Assembly: GCA_030692905.1 (NCBI GenBank)
Contig: JAUYBT010000099.1
Span: 1-16,370 of the forward strand
DNA: 16,370 nucleotides
Source: Bacteroidales bacterium
GTDB lineage: Bacteria; Bacteroidota; Bacteroidia; Bacteroidales; VadinHA17
Direction: 5' to 3'
The notes below the pieces were generated by a model. That model made no database searches. It had not been told where the DNA came from and saw nothing but the letters and a program-made list of their open reading frames with translations. Within the stretch, counting starts at the first letter, position 1, and every line of letters begins with the position of its first letter. The position numbers and the translations under genes were made by a program. Of the stretch, positions 15,412 to 16,370 are shown one piece after another.

Positions 15412-15978
15412 TTATCTGATCTTTTGTCCGGGAAGAATTGTTTTATAATCAACCTCAAACTTACCTTTGCTTATGGCTGTAAGTTTACTTTTGAGAAGCC
15501 TTCTTCTGAGAGGGCTTACTTTATCGGTGAACAGTATGCCGTCGAGGTGATCATATTCATGCTGGATTATTCTGGCCTTATATCCATCATAGACATCATC
15601 ATGATACTCCCAGTTCTCATCATAATATTTGATCCGGATATGTGACTCCCGGTTAACCTCTTCTCTTAAATTTGGAATGCTTAAACAACCTTCATTCATT
15701 GGTAGAAAGTCGCCACTCTTTTCTGTGATATGAGCATTAATGAACACTTTTTTGAAATCAGCCAGTTCAGGCTCCTCATCAGCTACCGGTTTGCCATCGA
15801 TCACAAACATTCTTATTGACTTCCCGATCTGTGGTGCCGCAAGGCCCAGACCTTCAGAGTAGTACATGGTTTCAAAAAGATCATTTATTATTTGATTCAG
15901 CCAGTTATAATCTTTATCAATCTCTTTCGCAACCTTTCTTAATACCGGATGTCCGTATACAACAATGGGATATATCAT
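15412..15978 (-). CDS. def: Peptide deformylase
   Basis: A 188-aa metalloenzyme that removes the formyl group from the N-terminal methionine of new proteins. All three family motifs are present: GLGLAAPQIG (43-52), EGCLSIP (96-102, metal ligand Cys98) and HEYDHLDG (140-147, ligands His140 and His144, catalytic Glu141). The length and the position of the motifs fit the standard bacterial enzyme. The insertion between motifs one and two (DGKPVADEEPELADF) is of the kind seen in Bacteroidota deformylases. The ATG at 15978 overlaps the ruvX stop by ATGA, so def is translationally coupled to ruvX, and comEC follows after 43 bases. Confidence 0.97.
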   Translation of the reverse strand: MIYPIVVYGHPVLRKVAKEIDKDYNWLNQIINDLFETMYYSEGLGLAAPQIGKSIRMFVIDGKPVADEEPELADFKKVFINAHITEKSGDFLPMNEGCLSIPNLREEVNRESHIRIKYYDENWEYHDDVYDGYKARIIQHEYDHLDGILFTDKVSPLRRRLLKSKLTAISKGKFEVDYKTILPGQKIR

Positions 15979-16370
15979 TTTAATTTAATATTTTCTGTTC
16001 TGTTTGATCTGTTATCAAGAAAAGACTGAAGAATGATCGAAGCACTTATTTTATCAACCATCGATTTATCCTGTCTGTCTCTCTTTTTCACACCTCCGGC
16101 TATCATTGTCCTTAAAGCCATCTGTGATGTGAATCGCTCATCGACCAGGTGGATATGCTTTTCAGGAAAAGCTTTTTTAAGTTTCTTAATGAACGGATTT
16201 ATATATTTAACAGATTCACTTGGCAGGTTGTTCATCTGCACAGGATATCCGATAACAAAAGCCTCCACCTCCTCGGTTTTAAGATAACCTGAAATAAAGT
16301 TGTCAAACTCGTTTGGGCTTACTGTATTTAAGGGTGAGGCAAATATTTGTAATGGATCTGTAACAGCCAG
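15975..16370 (-). CDS. ruvX: RuvX/YqgF family Holliday-junction resolvase-like nuclease (5' end outside window)
   Basis: The frame stays open to the right window edge, giving 131 visible residues that begin LAVTDPLQIFASPLNTV, so the first dozen or so residues (normally the GxxLAxDxGxxRxG start) are cut off. A GTG at 16268 is internal to the conserved protein and should not be taken as the start. YqgF hallmarks are seen: VIGYPVQMNN, HLVDERFTSQMA with its conserved Glu, and the C-terminal DKISASIILQSFLD helix with its conserved Asp. YqgF proteins are essential in several bacteria and are linked to 16S rRNA 5'-end maturation as well as Holliday-junction processing. The stop overlaps the def start (ATGA), so this is the first visible gene of the minus-strand run. 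Confidence 0.93.
   Translation of the reverse strand: MAVTDPLQIFASPLNTVSPNEFDNFISGYLKTEEVEAFVIGYPVQMNNLPSESVKYINPFIKKLKKAFPEKHIHLVDERFTSQMALRTMIAGGVKKRDRQDKSMVDKISASIILQSFLDNRSNRTENIKLK

Noticed and set aside
16266..16268. GTG at 16268 as the ruvX start
   Set aside because: The conserved frame continues to the window edge (LAVTDPLQIFASPLNTV...), so the start is outside.

Overview
The window looks like chromosome from a member of the Bacteroidota, probably Bacteroidales-like. Four things point there: TAnnTTTG-type -7 promoter boxes, including a textbook TTTG-N19-TACTTTTG promoter before the SRP RNA; start codons without Shine-Dalgarno sequences; a tmRNA tag reading GENNYALAA; and ComEC and DUF4199 proteins of the type seen in this phylum.

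Left end (1-1936): the edge of a probable integrated element. A short ORF overlaps the start of a large serine recombinase. The recombinase points into the 3' end of the tmRNA gene (ssrA, minus strand, 1776-2187). Its frame has no stop before ssrA, so its last 53 residues are antisense ssrA. Position 1775 is therefore a likely element/chromosome boundary, with the rest of the element off the left edge.

Region 2188-2441 holds the ssrA -7 box, a cluster of direct and inverted repeats, and a 16-bp hairpin. Then comes a plus-strand operon (2442-7884) joined by two ATGA overlaps: a 993-aa exported double-amidohydrolase protein (first domain degenerate, second intact), a 438-aa exported amidohydrolase-like protein that has lost its metal ligands, and a GT4 glycosyltransferase. 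The last codons of the glycosyltransferase lie inside a C/G-rich repeat. Region 7863-8073, between convergent genes, is filled with palindromic repeats.

On the minus strand, a GT2 polyprenyl-phosphate-type glycosyltransferase (8087-9040) follows a four-helix DUF4199 protein (9057-9593). A small SRP RNA gene (9726-9822, plus) with its own promoter and terminator comes next, then a YciO/YrdC-family gene (9860-10474). That gene ends 3 bp from the minus-strand trkH.

The right third is a minus-strand housekeeping run, read from right to left: ruvX (cut by the window edge), def (ATGA overlap with ruvX), comEC, trkA, trkH. TrkA and TrkH form the K+ uptake system; def and ruvX serve protein maturation and nucleic-acid processing; comEC is the DNA-uptake channel.

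Most of the window is ordinary core genome. The most unusual parts are the recombinase-ssrA junction, the amidohydrolase pair with one working site among three domains, and the palindromic repeats that reach into a coding sequence.
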